The position numbers were made by a program, and so were the translations under genes. From the NCBI GenBank assembly GCA_026395675.1, contig JAPLYF010000068.1, positions 1-10,860 of the forward strand: 10,860 bases of DNA. Reading direction: 5' to 3'. Below, one piece after another: positions 3,868 to 8,779 of the stretch. The first letter of the stretch is position 1; the number at the start of each line of letters is the position of its first letter. The DNA comes from Candidatus Parcubacteria bacterium. GTDB lineage: Bacteria; Patescibacteriota; Patescibacteriia; CAIXNZ01. The notes under the pieces were generated by a model. It made no database searches and was not told the DNA's origin. It worked only from the letters and a program-made list of their open reading frames with translations.

Positions 3868-4110
3868 ATAGTTAAAATAATTCCGGGGCAGACCTTAACC
3901 TATTTAAAATCTATCCTGAAATTACTTTATCTGCTTAAATTATTAAATAACTATGGCTGAGCAGATTTATCCCGCCAAATATTCTTTAATTATGGGCTTA
4001 CCGTTATATTCAATGGGCGGGATCCCGCCCACCCAATTCTATTTATACTCTGTCTTATCAAGAGGCATGGCGGGACAGTCTGCCCCAGTTGACCGCTTTG
4101 GTACCGACCC
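3868..4110 (-). pseudogene. tRNA-Tyr-derived unit 2 (interrupted in the anticodon, no GIY-YIG gene)
   Basis: Positions 4110-4076 are identical (35/35) to the first 35 nt of functional tRNA-Tyr up to G34. A 106-bp insertion (3970-4075) follows, then TAAATCTGC (3969-3961), the exact 3' side of the anticodon loop and stem. The remaining 93 bp hold no ORF. TCTGCCCCGG (minus strand of 3883-3892) resembles TCTACCCCGG at the real 3' T-stem/acceptor, so this may be a decayed complete tRNA. GGGGCAGAC in the 5' half is also exactly complementary to 3885-3893. Confidence 0.72.
3970..4075. repeat. 106-bp insertion within a tRNA-Tyr anticodon, terminal inverted repeats
   Basis: Begins TCCCGCC and ends GGCGGGA (7-bp perfect terminal inverted repeat). 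It contains an 18-bp perfect palindrome (4014-4031). It sits between GCAGATTTA and CAGTCTG, which are contiguous in the intact gene, so no target duplication is seen. The same ends recur in unit 3. Confidence 0.75.
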
Positions 4111-4114
4111 ATAA

Positions 4115-4357
4115 TTAATTATTTATTATATTTTTAAAAGCTCTACCACCTTTATAAGATTTTATTTGTAATTCTCTCTTATAAGCTTCTGATTTACTTT
4201 CAAATTCTTCAATATAAATCAGTTTCCAAGGCATGCCACTTTTCGTCGATCTTACTTTGCCAGAATTATGTTGCTCTAATCTCCTGTCTAAATTTTTCGT
4301 ATGACCAATATAATACCTTTTATTCAATAAACTTTGAATTACATAAGCTTTATACAT
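4115..4357 (-). CDS. Small GIY-YIG endonuclease-like protein (tRNA-Tyr locus)
   Basis: 80 residues, a single GIY-YIG domain: A4-Y5-V6 (GIY counterpart), Y16-I17-G18, catalytic Arg at R25, H30 in the RRLEQHNSGK segment, and E62 in YKRELQIKSYKGG, the metal-binding Glu position. It is closer to the UPF0213 consensus than the 1639-1884 paralogue, with which it shares the fold motifs but little else. The ATG lies 15 nt after the 3' anticodon-stem remnant of the interrupted tRNA-Tyr unit 3. The stop is exactly 4 nt before the 5' end of tRNA-Tyr unit 2, the same spacing as at the tRNA-Trp locus. It has no Shine-Dalgarno site and would be transcribed from the promoter at 4528-4556. Confidence 0.9.
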   Translation of the reverse strand: MYKAYVIQSLLNKRYYIGHTKNLDRRLEQHNSGKVRSTKSGMPWKLIYIEEFESKSEAYKRELQIKSYKGGRAFKNIINN

Positions 4358-4381
4358 ATTTTCTAAAGTTAAGCAGATTTA

Positions 4382-4451
4382 TGCCGCCTGTGGCGGCATC
4401 CCGCCTCCTTAATTACCCTAGGTATAATAACAGCTGTAACTATAGGCGGGA
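4382..4451. repeat. 70-bp insertion within a second tRNA-Tyr anticodon
   Basis: It carries the same TCCCGCC (4399-4405)...GGCGGGA (4445-4451) ends and the same insertion point as 3970-4075, with different interior. An additional hairpin TGCCGCC-TGT-GGCGGCA (4382-4398) lies at one end. Confidence 0.75.
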
Positions 4452-4467
4452 CAGTCTGCCCCAGTTG

Positions 4468-4489
4468 TTTACCCCGCCATAGGCGGTGG
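4468..4489. repeat. 22-bp palindromic insertion in the D-arm of tRNA-Tyr unit 3
   Basis: Interrupts GCGGT|CAACTGG. The core is CCGCC-TAT-GGCGG on the minus strand. Confidence 0.7.
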
Positions 4490-4527
4490 ACCGCTTTGGT
4501 ACCGACCCTGATATAAAATATATGTAA

Positions 4528-4556
4528 ATTATACAGTATTTTTCTAATTAAATCAA
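4528..4556 (-). promoter_or_regulatory. Sigma70-type promoter of the tRNA-Tyr array
   Basis: Minus strand TTGATT (4551-4556), 17-bp spacer, TATAAT (4528-4533). Predicted start is about 12 nt before unit 3 at 4508, so it would transcribe unit 3, the GIY-YIG gene, unit 2 and functional tRNA-Tyr. The -35 is the same TTGATT as at the tRNA-Trp locus. Confidence 0.75.
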
Positions 4557-4563
4557 GAGTTAA

Positions 4564-4586
4564 ACTAAAAAACTGCTTCTAGCAGT
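4564..4586 (-). terminator. Terminator after tRNA-Thr(GGT)
   Basis: Minus strand ACTGC-TAGAA-GCAGT followed by six T. It separates the upstream operon and tRNA-Thr(GGT) from the tRNA-Tyr array promoter. Confidence 0.75.
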
Positions 4587-4595
4587 AATTGGGTG

Positions 4596-4668
4596 AGCCA
4601 TCGCGCGGATTTGAACCGCGGACCTACTCCTTACCATGGAGTTGCTCTACCAACTGAGCTACGATGGC
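4596..4668 (-). tRNA. tRNA-Thr (GGT anticodon)
   Basis: 73 nt: acceptor GCCATCG/CGATGGC, D-stem GCTC/GAGC, anticodon stem ACTCC/GGAGT with loop ATGGTAA (anticodon GGT), T-loop TTCAAAT, discriminator T. CCA is not encoded. Unlike its neighbours it has no partial copies upstream. It lies 46 bp after the TPR gene on the same strand. Confidence 0.96.
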
Positions 4669-4714
4669 AATATAAATAAAAAAATCGTAAATAAATTCGA
4701 TTCAAATATCCAAA

Positions 4715-5506
4715 TTATAATTCTTTTATTTGGGCCTGGAATTCCTCAATTTTGGCATTTTCCGGATTTACTTCTTTTAATTTTAAAAATGCTTTTTGTG
4801 CTAAATCTTTATTCTTTATTATTATACAGATTGAAATGAAAAAATCAAGATATTTGGGATTATTTGGCTCCAATTCCAGGGCTTTTTTTAAATTAGCCAA
4901 AGCTTGTTCAGGTTGCTGCAATTTTTCATTCACTTCTGCCAGTTCAAAAAAGGCAAAGCTGTCTGATTTATCCAATTTTATGATGTGGGAAAAGGTCTGT
5001 TTGGCTTCTTCATATTGCTTTTGAAATAAATAAATATCGCCCAGGCCGCGATAGGCCTCGATATTTTTCGGTTCAATGTTTAAGACCTCTAAATATTTTT
5101 TTTCTGATTCTTCGAATCTTTCCTTCTCTGATAAATCCTTGCCTTCTTTTAATATGGCATCTATCTTTTTTTCAATGGTTTCAAATTCTTCCTTGGTGAC
5201 TAGCGTTTCTTTTTTGTGTTTTGCCTTATATTTTTCTTCCCAGTTTTTAATACTTTCAGAAATTGATTTGGACTTTCTCTGCAGAAAATTGGTTAGAAGT
5301 TTAAAGAAAGGGCTCAGCTTTGCAGCAATAACTTTCATCTTCCTCTGGATTCTTTCTTCTAAAATTTTAGTTTTAGTGTCTGCAGCTTTAACTTCAGGTA
5401 TAGAATTAACATCAAAAGTGGACAAAAGCGACATTTTGCGATAAATAATGAAGAGAATCGCAGCTAAACAAATTAATATTATAATCAAGGCAAAAATATT
5501 ATACAT
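4715..5506 (-). CDS. Membrane-anchored TPR-repeat protein
   Basis: 263 residues. An N-terminal transmembrane helix (about 3-22) is followed by a basic, charged helical linker (about 40-125) and at least three tetratricopeptide repeats between about 127 and 250. These include ERFEESEKKYLEVLNIEPKN, EEAKQTFSHIIKLDKSD and PEQALANLKKALELEPNN, all with the expected A/G/Y/P consensus positions. TPRs make scaffolds for protein binding, so an assembly or envelope-organising role is likely, with the partner unknown. The basic linker directly after the helix suggests the domain faces the cytoplasm. It starts 4 bp after the triosephosphate isomerase stop codon and is the last protein gene of that operon. 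Confidence 0.85.
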   Translation of the reverse strand: MYNIFALIIILICLAAILFIIYRKMSLLSTFDVNSIPEVKAADTKTKILEERIQRKMKVIAAKLSPFFKLLTNFLQRKSKSISESIKNWEEKYKAKHKKETLVTKEEFETIEKKIDAILKEGKDLSEKERFEESEKKYLEVLNIEPKNIEAYRGLGDIYLFQKQYEEAKQTFSHIIKLDKSDSFAFFELAEVNEKLQQPEQALANLKKALELEPNNPKYLDFFISICIIIKNKDLAQKAFLKLKEVNPENAKIEEFQAQIKEL

Positions 5507-5510
5507 AAAT

Positions 5511-6320
5511 TTAGATAGATTTTATTATAGCATTGAAACTGGAAATTTTCAAGCTCGCACCACCAACTAATGCGCCATCAACGATTTTTAATTTTAAAAT
5601 TTCTTTGACGTTTTTAGGATTAACAGTCCCGCCATATAAAATTTTAATTGTCTTACTCTTATTTTTATATAATCTTTTTAACGCTGCTTTAATAATTAAA
5701 TGAATTTTAACAATGTCAGCAGTAGTGGCAGAATGTTTAATTTTACTTTTTTGAAAAGTTGAAATTGCCCAGACCGGCTCGTAAGCAATCAGGATTTTTT
5801 CTGGCTTTTTAATGTCCCACAAGCCAGTAATTAATTGTTTTGTTATTATTTTTTTTGTTAATTTTTTTCGTCTTTGGGCTAAATTTTCTCCTAAGCATAA
5901 AACTGGTCTGATTCCATATTTTAAAAGCTGTAAAATTTTCTGATTTATCTCTTTATCTGTTTCCTTGAAATAAATTCTTCTTTCAGAATGCCCCACTAAA
6001 CAAAAAGTGCAGCCCTCTTCTTTTAGCATTCTGGCGGAAACATCGCCGGTATAGGCCCCTTCTTTAAACTGGGAAACATTTTGGCCGGCTAATTTAATTT
6101 TTTTCCTTTTTAAATGCTTGCCCATTTCACACAAAAAAGTAAAGGGTGCGGCAATTACCACCTCATTTTTCGTCTTAGCAATTTTTTTAATAAAATTTAA
6201 ACTTTGCCCTAATGACAAATTCATTTTCCAATTAGCGATTAAAATCTTTTTTCCGCCAGAGGCGCCGTGCCTGCCGGCAGGCAGGGATCCGCATTTGGCG
6301 GACATAAATTGCTCTTTCAT
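5511..6320 (-). CDS. tpiA: Triosephosphate isomerase with repeat-derived N-terminal extension
   Basis: 269 residues. Interconverts dihydroxyacetone phosphate and glyceraldehyde-3-phosphate in glycolysis. Catalytic elements are present: N30/K32 in NWKMN, H111 in VGHSERR, E181 in AYEPVWAI, the YGGTVNPKN phosphate loop and DGALVGGASL. Two oddities. Loop 6 reads WAISTFQKSKIKHSA instead of the usual WAIGTGK.A, so the lid is altered and slightly longer. The first 23 residues have no counterpart in normal enzymes, which start just before KKILIANWKMN; they are encoded by nested palindromes (6252-6302) and include SLPAGRHGA. ATG 6320 is used because no suitable start lies between M6 and the core. Gaps are 3 bp to the M16 peptidase and 4 bp to the TPR gene, so translational coupling is likely. 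Confidence 0.93.
   Translation of the reverse strand: MKEQFMSAKCGSLPAGRHGASGGKKILIANWKMNLSLGQSLNFIKKIAKTKNEVVIAAPFTFLCEMGKHLKRKKIKLAGQNVSQFKEGAYTGDVSARMLKEEGCTFCLVGHSERRIYFKETDKEINQKILQLLKYGIRPVLCLGENLAQRRKKLTKKIITKQLITGLWDIKKPEKILIAYEPVWAISTFQKSKIKHSATTADIVKIHLIIKAALKRLYKNKSKTIKILYGGTVNPKNVKEILKLKIVDGALVGGASLKISSFNAIIKSI
6252..6302. repeat. Nested palindromic repeats inside the tpiA 5' end
   Basis: Outer arms TCCGCC (6252-6257) and GGCGGA (6297-6302) enclose a 16-bp perfect palindrome TGCCTGCCGGCAGGCA (6268-6283). On the coding strand it stays in frame and encodes a Gly/Ala/Arg-rich extension. Confidence 0.85.
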
Positions 6321-6323
6321 AGT

Positions 6324-7598
6324 TTAAATCTTTATGTACTTTAAAATTTGTTTTTTATCCTTAAAAGGACTAATTAAAACCAAATTTAATTTTTCTTTTC
6401 TAAAAATTTCCCGAGCGACTTTATTGACTTGCTTTTTCGTTACAGCCATGATTTTTCCAATCTTTTGCTCTGGCGTTAAAATCCTTTTGGCCAAAATAAA
6501 TTCCCGGCCATAAAAATCAGCCACATCATTCAGTTCTTCCAATTGCAAAGTTAGACGGCCTTTAACAAATTTCTTGGCCTTGGCCAATTCTTCGGTGGTA
6601 ATCCCTTTTTCTTTAATTTCCTTCAAATTTTTAAAAATTATTTGCAGGGCTTTATCTAATTTAGTGATATCCAGCCCTGACCTGATCATCAGATCGCCAG
6701 TATCTTCATAAACATCGGCCTGCGCTCGAATGTAATAGCATAAGCCCTGTTTTTCTCTGACTTCAATAAAGAGACGAGAACTCATATTGCCGCCCAGAAT
6801 GATAGCCAAAAGATAAAACGCGTATAAATCTGGGTGAAAATATGAATAGGCAGGGAAGCCCAGGGCCAAATGCGCCTGGTTGGTTTTTTTATAATTTAAA
6901 ACGATGCGCGGTTCTTTTTGTTTTAAGGCAAAGGGCATAATGTTTGAATTTGAAAACTTTTTCCCAAAACCTTGACGGCTAAAATATTTATGCAAAATCT
7001 TTTTAATATTCTTATTAATCTTACCGACAACGACCAAGACAGCGTTTTGAGGCGCATAATAACTATTTAGATAATTTAAAAGGTCATTTCTTGAGGTATT
7101 TTTTATAGCTTCTATCGTGCCGGCAATATTGTGTTCCAAATCACTACCTTTAAATAAATTCTCCTCGCACAAAATTTCCGCGTACTGAATGGGCTGATCT
7201 TCATACATTTTTATTTCTTCTATTACTACGCCCTTTTCCTTAGCAATTTCTTTTGCCTCAAATAAGGAATTATTTAACATGTCGGATAAAATATCACAGG
7301 CTAAATCTAAATTTTCCGCATTAGCTTTTATATGATAAGCAGTGTGATCCTTAGAAGTATAAGCATTAAAATCAGCACCGATACTATCCAGCTCCTTTGA
7401 AATATCCAAGGTTGTGGGCCTTTTCTTGGTGCCTTTAAACATTAAATGCTCGATAAAATGGGAAAGACCAAAATGCTTTTTTTCTTTCTCAAAACGCGAA
7501 CCGACTTTATAAATTAAAAATACAGCCACACTCTGGCTTTCTTTTTTGGGTACTAAAATTACTGGCAACCCGTTTTTTAATTCAAATTTTTGAAACAT
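6324..7598 (-). CDS. M16-family zinc metallopeptidase (processing-peptidase/PqqL-like)
   Basis: 424 residues, the usual size of a one-chain M16B peptidase with two homologous halves. The inverted zinc motif HFIEH is at 47-51 (H47, E50, H51). The third ligand Glu is in VVIEEIKMYEDQP (E127 or E128, about 77 residues after H51, the standard spacing). The C-terminal half has the conserved SSRLFIEVREKQGLCYYI segment whose Arg and Tyr help bind substrate. No signal peptide is seen, so it is cytoplasmic unless exported otherwise. It heads the operon with tpiA and the TPR gene. The start at 7598 is well placed (FELKNGLPVILVPK is a typical N-terminus). No Shine-Dalgarno motif; the upstream gap 7599-7677 contains repeats. 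Confidence 0.93.
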   Translation of the reverse strand: MFQKFELKNGLPVILVPKKESQSVAVFLIYKVGSRFEKEKKHFGLSHFIEHLMFKGTKKRPTTLDISKELDSIGADFNAYTSKDHTAYHIKANAENLDLACDILSDMLNNSLFEAKEIAKEKGVVIEEIKMYEDQPIQYAEILCEENLFKGSDLEHNIAGTIEAIKNTSRNDLLNYLNSYYAPQNAVLVVVGKINKNIKKILHKYFSRQGFGKKFSNSNIMPFALKQKEPRIVLNYKKTNQAHLALGFPAYSYFHPDLYAFYLLAIILGGNMSSRLFIEVREKQGLCYYIRAQADVYEDTGDLMIRSGLDITKLDKALQIIFKNLKEIKEKGITTEELAKAKKFVKGRLTLQLEELNDVADFYGREFILAKRILTPEQKIGKIMAVTKKQVNKVAREIFRKEKLNLVLISPFKDKKQILKYIKI

Positions 7599-7677
7599 AA
7601 AATAATTAGCTCGGCCTAGGCTGGAGCCTGGCCATTAGCTATTGGCTCGCATAGGCCATTTGCCATTAGCATAAAAA
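7599..7677. repeat. GC-rich hairpins and short direct repeats upstream of the M16 gene
   Basis: GGCC-T-AGGC (7613-7621) pairs with GCCTGGCC (7626-7633). GCCATTAGC occurs twice (7632-7640 and 7662-7670). No gene seen. It separates the dodecin-like gene from the M16 operon. Confidence 0.5.
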
Positions 7678-7878
7678 TTAATCTTCCACTTTAAAGGCCA
7701 CCTTTATGTTCACCCTGAATTCCGTGACCTTATTATTTTCCACTACCGCTGTTTGGCCTAAAACATCAACCCCAGTAATGCCTCGGACGTTTTTTGAAGT
7801 TCGCGTAATGCATTCCTGGATAGCATCTTCAAAGCTTTTTTTGGAAGTACCGATAAGTTCTATAATTTTAACGCACAT
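7678..7878 (-). CDS. Dodecin-like protein
   Basis: 66 residues from ATG 7878; an in-frame ATG at 7923 would add an AT-repeat-coded peptide unlike the family. The pattern VKIIELIGTSKKSFEDAIQECITRTSKNVRGITGVDVLGQTAVVENNKVTEFRVNIKVAFKVE matches dodecins along the full length (beta-alpha-beta-beta, 65-75 residues). Dodecins form hollow dodecamers that store or sequester flavins. The aromatic residue that stacks on flavin (W36 in the haloarchaeal protein, within the segment aligned to GITGVDVL, 33-40) is absent. This protein may therefore bind another ligand or none. Transcription is toward the M16 operon but across a 79-bp repeat-rich gap. No Shine-Dalgarno site. Confidence 0.88.
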   Translation of the reverse strand: MCVKIIELIGTSKKSFEDAIQECITRTSKNVRGITGVDVLGQTAVVENNKVTEFRVNIKVAFKVED

Positions 7879-7882
7879 AATA

Positions 7883-7962
7883 TTAGAATTAAGGATTAAG
7901 ATATAAGAATTAAGTTGTTTCAAAAAGCTTAAATCTTAATTCCTAATTCTTAAATCTTAATA
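7883..7962. repeat. Two inverted arrays of an AT-rich heptad upstream of the dodecin gene
   Basis: TTAGAAT, TAAGGAT, TAAGATA, TAAGAAT run head to tail at 7883-7910. A second array in opposite orientation (AAATCTT, AATTCCT, AATTCTT, AAATCTT) spans about 7931-7958. The two can pair into a long imperfect hairpin. The same heptad occurs at 10088-10122. Confidence 0.65.
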
Positions 7963-7998
7963 ATATTTTAGCATAAAAAATTAAATTTTGCCAGTTGA

Positions 7999-8022
7999 CC
8001 ACGTCGTTCGCGAACGACGTGG
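7999..8022 (+). repeat. 24-bp perfect palindrome abutting a -35 box
   Basis: Arms CCACGTCGTTCG and CGAACGACGTGG are exact reverse complements with centre TTCGCGAA, as at 1583-1608. It is flanked by direct repeats GTTGAC (7994-7999 and 8022-8027). The right flank is part of the TTGACA of the next promoter. It could be an inserted repeat with target duplication, an operator, or both. Confidence 0.8.
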
Positions 8023-8052
8023 TTGACAAGAAAGCAATAAATCTGTTATTTT
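8023..8052 (+). promoter_or_regulatory. Sigma70-type promoter of the zinc-ribbon genes
   Basis: TTGACA (8023-8028), 18-bp spacer, TATTTT (8047-8052) preceded by TGT (extended -10). The start is predicted about 8059, giving a short leader that contains AAGGAGG. Confidence 0.65.
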
Positions 8053-8081
8053 TTATAGCAAGATCAAATAAGGAGGAAAAA

Positions 8082-8258
8082 ATGAAGGAGCAGAACCCCA
8101 AAAACCCCAAAAATCTCTTTGCACGATTTACGAATTTATTTAAAGACAAGTGTCCTAAGTGCGGTCAAATTCTCAAAAGATCTGGCGTCTCTGTCAGAAA
8201 TAAAAAAGGCAAAATCGTGCCCATGAAAATTTGTCCTAATTGTGGACACAAACAGTAA
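8082..8258 (+). CDS. Small zinc-ribbon protein 1
   Basis: 58 residues from ATG 8082, chosen because a perfect AAGGAGG (8070-8076) stands 5 nt upstream; the longer in-frame ORF would start inside the palindrome at 7995. It has one zinc ribbon: C24-P-K-C27-G and C51-P-N-C54-G, with the two knuckles separated by a basic beta-hairpin (SGVSVRNKKGKIVPMKI). The N-terminus is basic with a short amphipathic segment (NLFARFTNLFK). Small basic ribbons usually bind nucleic acid or ribosomes or serve as protein contacts. The gene is unnamed and its function is not assignable. The next gene, also a zinc ribbon, follows after 12 bp and ends at a terminator, so the two form an operon. Confidence 0.82.
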   Translation: MKEQNPKNPKNLFARFTNLFKDKCPKCGQILKRSGVSVRNKKGKIVPMKICPNCGHKQ

Positions 8259-8270
8259 AAGGAGAAAAGA

Positions 8271-8456
8271 GTGAAAAAAACAATTTTTAGTTTATTTTCT
8301 CTTTGCCAACAAATCCTGGAAATGATTTGGCCAGAAAAATGCCCTGACTGCGGCGGAAAGCTCCACAAACAAGGTCACAAAACAACGAGTGGCAGGGCTA
8401 ACAAATTTTGCCTTAACCCGAATTGCGAATGGACACCCACTCTCAAACCTCAATAA
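8271..8456 (+). CDS. Small zinc-ribbon protein 2 (topoisomerase-type C4 finger)
   Basis: 61 residues starting at GTG 8271 behind AAGGAG (8259-8264). C24-P-D-C27-GGKL...FC47-LNPNC52-EWT follows the pattern of the C4 zinc ribbons at the C-terminus of bacterial topoisomerase I (CP.CGG.L...F..C..YP.C). Here the finger stands alone after a hydrophobic N-terminal helix (IFSLFSLCQQILEMIW). It may have arisen from such a domain or be an independent nucleic-acid or protein-binding ribbon. It is cotranscribed with zinc-ribbon protein 1, and a terminator begins at the stop codon. No catalytic function is visible. Confidence 0.8.
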   Translation: MKKTIFSLFSLCQQILEMIWPEKCPDCGGKLHKQGHKTTSGRANKFCLNPNCEWTPTLKPQ

Positions 8457-8481
8457 AACCGTTCTTAAAAGGACGGTTTTT
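8455..8481 (+). terminator. Terminator of the zinc-ribbon operon
   Basis: AAACCGTTCTT pairs with AAGGACGGTTT (one G-T pair), two-nt loop, ending in five T. It overlaps the stop codon of the 8271 gene. Confidence 0.9.
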
Positions 8482-8497
8482 GCTTTTCCTAAAACAC

Positions 8498-8526
8498 TTG
8501 ACAGAATACTAATAATATGCTATACT
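8498..8526 (+). promoter_or_regulatory. Strong sigma70 promoter of the microprotein gene
   Basis: TTGACA (8498-8503), exactly 17 bp, TATACT (8521-8526) with TGC extension. This is the best promoter in the window. Confidence 0.85.
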
Positions 8527-8567
8527 TTTATATCCTGAGTTACCCTATTTTAAGGAGGAAATTGCTC

Positions 8568-8660
8568 ATGAAAAAAACAAAATTTCGTAAAATATTACGA
8601 GCATACCTAACAGTGCTCGTTGGCTTCATGGGAATGACATATCACAATTCCCGCAGCTAA
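8568..8660 (+). CDS. 30-residue membrane-type microprotein
   Basis: Sequence begins MKKTKFRKILR, continues with the hydrophobic AYLTVLVGFMGMTY and ends HNSRS. It is too short for ordinary gene callers, but every expression signal is present: a consensus promoter at 8498-8526, AAGGAGG (8552-8558) 9 nt before ATG, a stop codon, and a terminator starting 15 nt later. The basic N-terminus and one short hydrophobic stretch suggest a single-pass or peripheral membrane peptide with the N-terminus inside. Alternatives are a leader peptide or a small RNA with a fortuitous ORF, but alaA downstream has its own promoter after the terminator, so attenuation of alaA is not needed. No family recognised. Confidence 0.68.
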   Translation: MKKTKFRKILRAYLTVLVGFMGMTYHNSRS

Positions 8661-8674
8661 AACAAAATATTTTT

Positions 8675-8710
8675 AGGCCGTCCCGCATTCGAGACGGCCT
8701 TCAATTTTTA
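8675..8710 (+). terminator. Terminator of the microprotein gene
   Basis: AGGCCGTC (8675-8682) pairs with GACGGCCT (8693-8700), followed by TCAATTTTTA. The 8-bp stem is the strongest here. Confidence 0.85.
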
Positions 8711-8712
8711 TC

Positions 8713-8741
8713 TTGACTTTTAGAAAAAATTCTGCTAAATT
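8713..8741 (+). promoter_or_regulatory. Sigma70-type promoter of alaA
   Basis: TTGACT (8713-8718), 17-bp spacer, TAAATT (8736-8741) with TGC extension. Start near 8748, leader about 32 nt with AAAGGAGG at 8767-8774. Confidence 0.78.
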
Positions 8742-8779
8742 AAAGAAACTACTTTGAAAACAAAATAAAGGAGGAATAA

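Larger units (their letters stand above)
4373..4508 (-). pseudogene. tRNA-Tyr-derived unit 3 (two insertions)
   Basis: The first 35 nt of tRNA-Tyr are all present and unchanged, but split by a 22-bp palindromic insertion in the D-arm (4468-4489). A 70-bp insertion (4382-4451) then separates G34 from U35 of the anticodon, followed by TAAATCTGC (4381-4373). No T-arm or 3' acceptor follows; instead the GIY-YIG gene begins 15 nt later. Confidence 0.75.

Noticed and set aside
3970..4075. Group I intron in tRNA-Tyr
   Set aside because: The insertion point fits, but 70 and 106 bp are far below the size of a group I core, and no P7/guanosine-site pattern is visible. The intron-like position is kept as a finding only.
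3360..4690. CRISPR array suspected from regularly placed palindromes and repeats
   Set aside because: The repeats are tRNA fragments and palindromes of differing sequence, without constant repeats and unique spacers, and no cas genes are near.
4752..5444. Two plus-strand ORFs opposite the TPR gene
   Set aside because: Phe/Ser-rich reverse readings of Lys/Glu-rich helical codons; no supporting signals.
7879..7923. Longer dodecin start at ATG 7923
   Set aside because: The added residues come from the AT-rich heptad array and have no counterpart in dodecins.
8498..8779. Attenuator or leader-peptide control of alaA by the 30-codon ORF
   Set aside because: The ORF has no cluster of Ala codons, and alaA has its own promoter and Shine-Dalgarno site after the terminator.
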